This document shows, in pieces, positions 62,428 to 64,000 of a DNA stretch of 64,000 nt. A program made the translations under genes and the position numbers. Source of the stretch: DATFFO01 sp963772815 (lineage in GTDB: Bacteria > Actinomycetota > Acidimicrobiia > Spongiisociales > ZC4RG35); the NCBI GenBank assembly GCA_963772815.1, contig CAVYYV010000007.1, forward strand, positions 1 to 64,000, given 5' to 3'. Within the stretch, counting starts at the first letter, position 1; each line of letters starts with the position of its first letter. The notes under the pieces were generated by a model. It searched no databases. It was not told the origin of the DNA and worked only from the letters and a program-made list of their open reading frames with translations.

Positions 62428-64000
62428 TATGTGAGGGGAGACAAGACGGGCCTGGAGGGCGGCGGCGGGGGTCCTTGGGGCGCGAGAGAGCCCCGAACGC
62501 AGGTGTTCGAGGCAGGAGCAATCAGACCCGGGGTGGGTCTGGTGGAGGGTCAGGCGGCTGGGGCGGCCGGTGGGTCCCGGCCGGTTTCCCGGTCGGCGTA
62601 GGGGACGGCCCGTCGCCGGCGTGGCTGGCGAGGCACGAAGCGGTAGTCGGGGTCGTCGTGTTGTTCGCCCCGTTCGAAAGCGTCGATGAGGCGGAAGTTC
62701 GCGGCCGCAGTCCAGAACGCCACCATGATGGACGTTCTGGCGAGGCCCATCATTTTGATGCGACCCCGGGCCATGTGTTCTTTGCCCGGGTCTTTGACGA
62801 TGGAGAAGAACGACTCGACGGCGGGCCGGAACCGTCCGTAGATGTCGAACCACTGTTGGGATCCCCAGTGGGGGGTTTGGCGGGTGTTGGACTGGATTTC
62901 GACCGGCACCGACATGGTCTGCTGGGCGCAGCAGGTCGGTGGGGCAGCCATGAGCGCTTGACCGGGGTAGATGGTGGGCTGGTCGTAGGGGAGGTTCAGG
63001 GAGGCGGGTTTGAGGGGGCAGCGGGCCAGCGCCGGCGGCGGCGGGGCAGCGCACCCGACGGGCCTTGTCGGGTTGTTCTCTGCCGTGGGGCCGGAAGGCG
63101 TAGATCTGGCGGCGTTCGACCTGGTCGAAGAACTGGCCTCGTTGCTTCACGGTGGCGAACTGGTCGAGGCGTTCGATGTTGACCAGGGTCGGGGGCATGG
63201 CGGGGCAGAACAGCTGACCGTCGACTTGGAGGGCGCCACCGTAGGTGCCTTTGAGGCCACGCTGGTTGGGGTGGAGGTCGAAGGAGACGTCGATACCGGA
63301 TCGGCGTAGGTCGTCGGCCCAGCGGTCGGCGGTGGCCATGGTGTAGCCCCGGTCGGCCAGGAGCCGGTCGAGGTGGCCGCGACGACGCAGGTCCTCCACA
63401 AGGGGGAGGACGGCGGCCTGGGGGTCGGTGGCGGCCGGGACCAGGGTGATGCGTTCGCACAGGTAGGGGATCCGGTCCTGGTCTGGGGTGCGGGTGCGGA
63501 CGACGGCGTGGACGGCGTACCCGAAGATGTTGTATTTGGGGCCGGTTTTGGCTTTGTTCTCGTAGCGGATGTGGTTGGCGTCGGGATCGGGGGAGGGTTG
63601 GCCGGCGCGGCGGAGCCGCGCCCACGACGGCAGGTAGGTCCAGTCGACCGCGTATGTCGAGGTGGTGCGGTCATCGAGGGAAGCTTCGACGACGCAGTCG
63701 AGTATCCCTTGCAGCAGCTCTTGACGGCCGGGGTCGTGAACGTCGAGGTCGTCGTCGAGTTCGGGCGAAGAGTGGGGTGACGGATCCACCAGCGCCACCA
63801 TCTTGTTCCACAGGTAGGAGACCTGCCGGTCGGTGAGCCCGACAAGTGCGGCGCCCTCTTCGGTGGGGATGGCGAGAGTCTTGCGTTCTTTCCAGGCGAG
63901 GTTCGCCAGAATGTGGCGGACCCGCACCAGATGCAGTTCTCGGTTGTCTATCGCAGCCAGCGCCAATCCGACCAGGAGAGTGCGCACCGACAGGAGACGA
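62428..64000. mobile_element. Insertion sequence beside ssrA, left part only
   Basis: A DDE transposase gene begins beyond the window end and ends at 62550, about 120 bp from the ssrA terminator. Only one end of the element is in view, so terminal inverted repeats and target duplications cannot be found, and the left boundary between 62428 and 62549 is not defined. tmRNA 3' ends are well-known insertion hot spots for integrative elements, but no integrase is seen here. Confidence 0.7.
62550..64000 (-). CDS. DDE transposase, N-terminus outside window, one frameshift
   Basis: The open frame runs in from the window edge. A GTG at 63987 is possible, but the codons upstream of it to 64000 are also open, so the true start may lie outside. 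The first catalytic Asp is probably in YAVDWTYLPSWARL, the second in LLADRGYTMATADRW and the Glu in RPAVESFFSIVKD, giving a DDE core. A frame change near 63050 must be bridged: the upstream frame turns into a proline/arginine-rich shadow, while the next frame carries the Glu and a basic C-terminus. The IS family is not assigned with confidence. The break may be an error, as elsewhere in this window, or an inactive copy. Confidence 0.75.

Overview
The window reads as a high-GC actinobacterial chromosome segment, most likely class Acidimicrobiia. The evidence is frequent GTG/TTG starts, coenzyme F420 genes (cofD, cofE), a Rv0121-type F420 enzyme, DUF3499 and DUF5719 proteins, the hpf-secA-prfB-ftsE-ftsX-smpB-ssrA order, and many secreted proteins with a cysteine-containing SLH-like repeat. 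The class assignment is inference.

Layout. 1-2000: polysaccharide glycosyltransferases on the minus strand, one cut by the window edge and one frameshifted; the DNA here looks less GC-rich than the rest. 2100-8700: four secreted proteins carrying the same triple SLH-like cassette (subtilase, CAP protein, sugar dehydrogenase, M15 peptidase with FG-GAP repeats). 8600-12100: a MetE-like protein, a catalase, a small DUF2180 protein and a divergent Fur-family regulator separated by a long AT-rich palindrome. 12179-14098: a SpoIID/LytB protein, the fifth carrier of the cassette. 14300-22400: surface polysaccharide genes (nucleotide-sugar dehydrogenase, glycosyltransferases, priming transferase, flippase) around a leucyl aminopeptidase. 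22800-25700: a class A penicillin-binding protein whose last codons continue into a 22-bp tandem array.

25700-35500: central metabolism. It holds an acyl-CoA mutase large subunit, an LpdA-like flavoprotein, a thioredoxin-like protein, an acyl-CoA carboxylase operon (accD-accC-F420 enzyme-methyltransferase) divergent from birA, and a dienelactone-hydrolase-like protein. 35500-52000: an LCP cell-wall ligase, UDP-glucose dehydrogenase, cofE-cofD, a large glycosyltransferase, DUF5719, DUF3499, phosphomannomutase, Trm112, a PMI-like SIS protein and SahH. From memory this resembles the mycobacterial fbiAB-manB-sahH region. 52000-62430: comF, hpf, a NarL-type regulator, secA, prfB, ftsEX with an M23 hydrolase, smpB, a secreted His-rich protein and the tmRNA gene. 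62430-64000: the start of an insertion sequence beside ssrA.

Several conserved genes (the GT-C gene, catalase, pepA, mutase, secA, transposase) are broken by small frameshifts. secA alone has about seven within 1 kb. Sequencing or assembly error is the simplest explanation, so these are annotated as single genes spanning the breaks.

No defence system, prophage, CRISPR array or obvious new biosynthetic cluster was found. The most distinctive material is the shared Cys-containing repeat cassette, the permuted SpoIID layout, the Fur-catalase palindrome, the paired 38-bp palindromes after the mutase, the tandem array at the penicillin-binding protein, and the recurring start-proximal -10 hexamers suggesting leaderless transcription.
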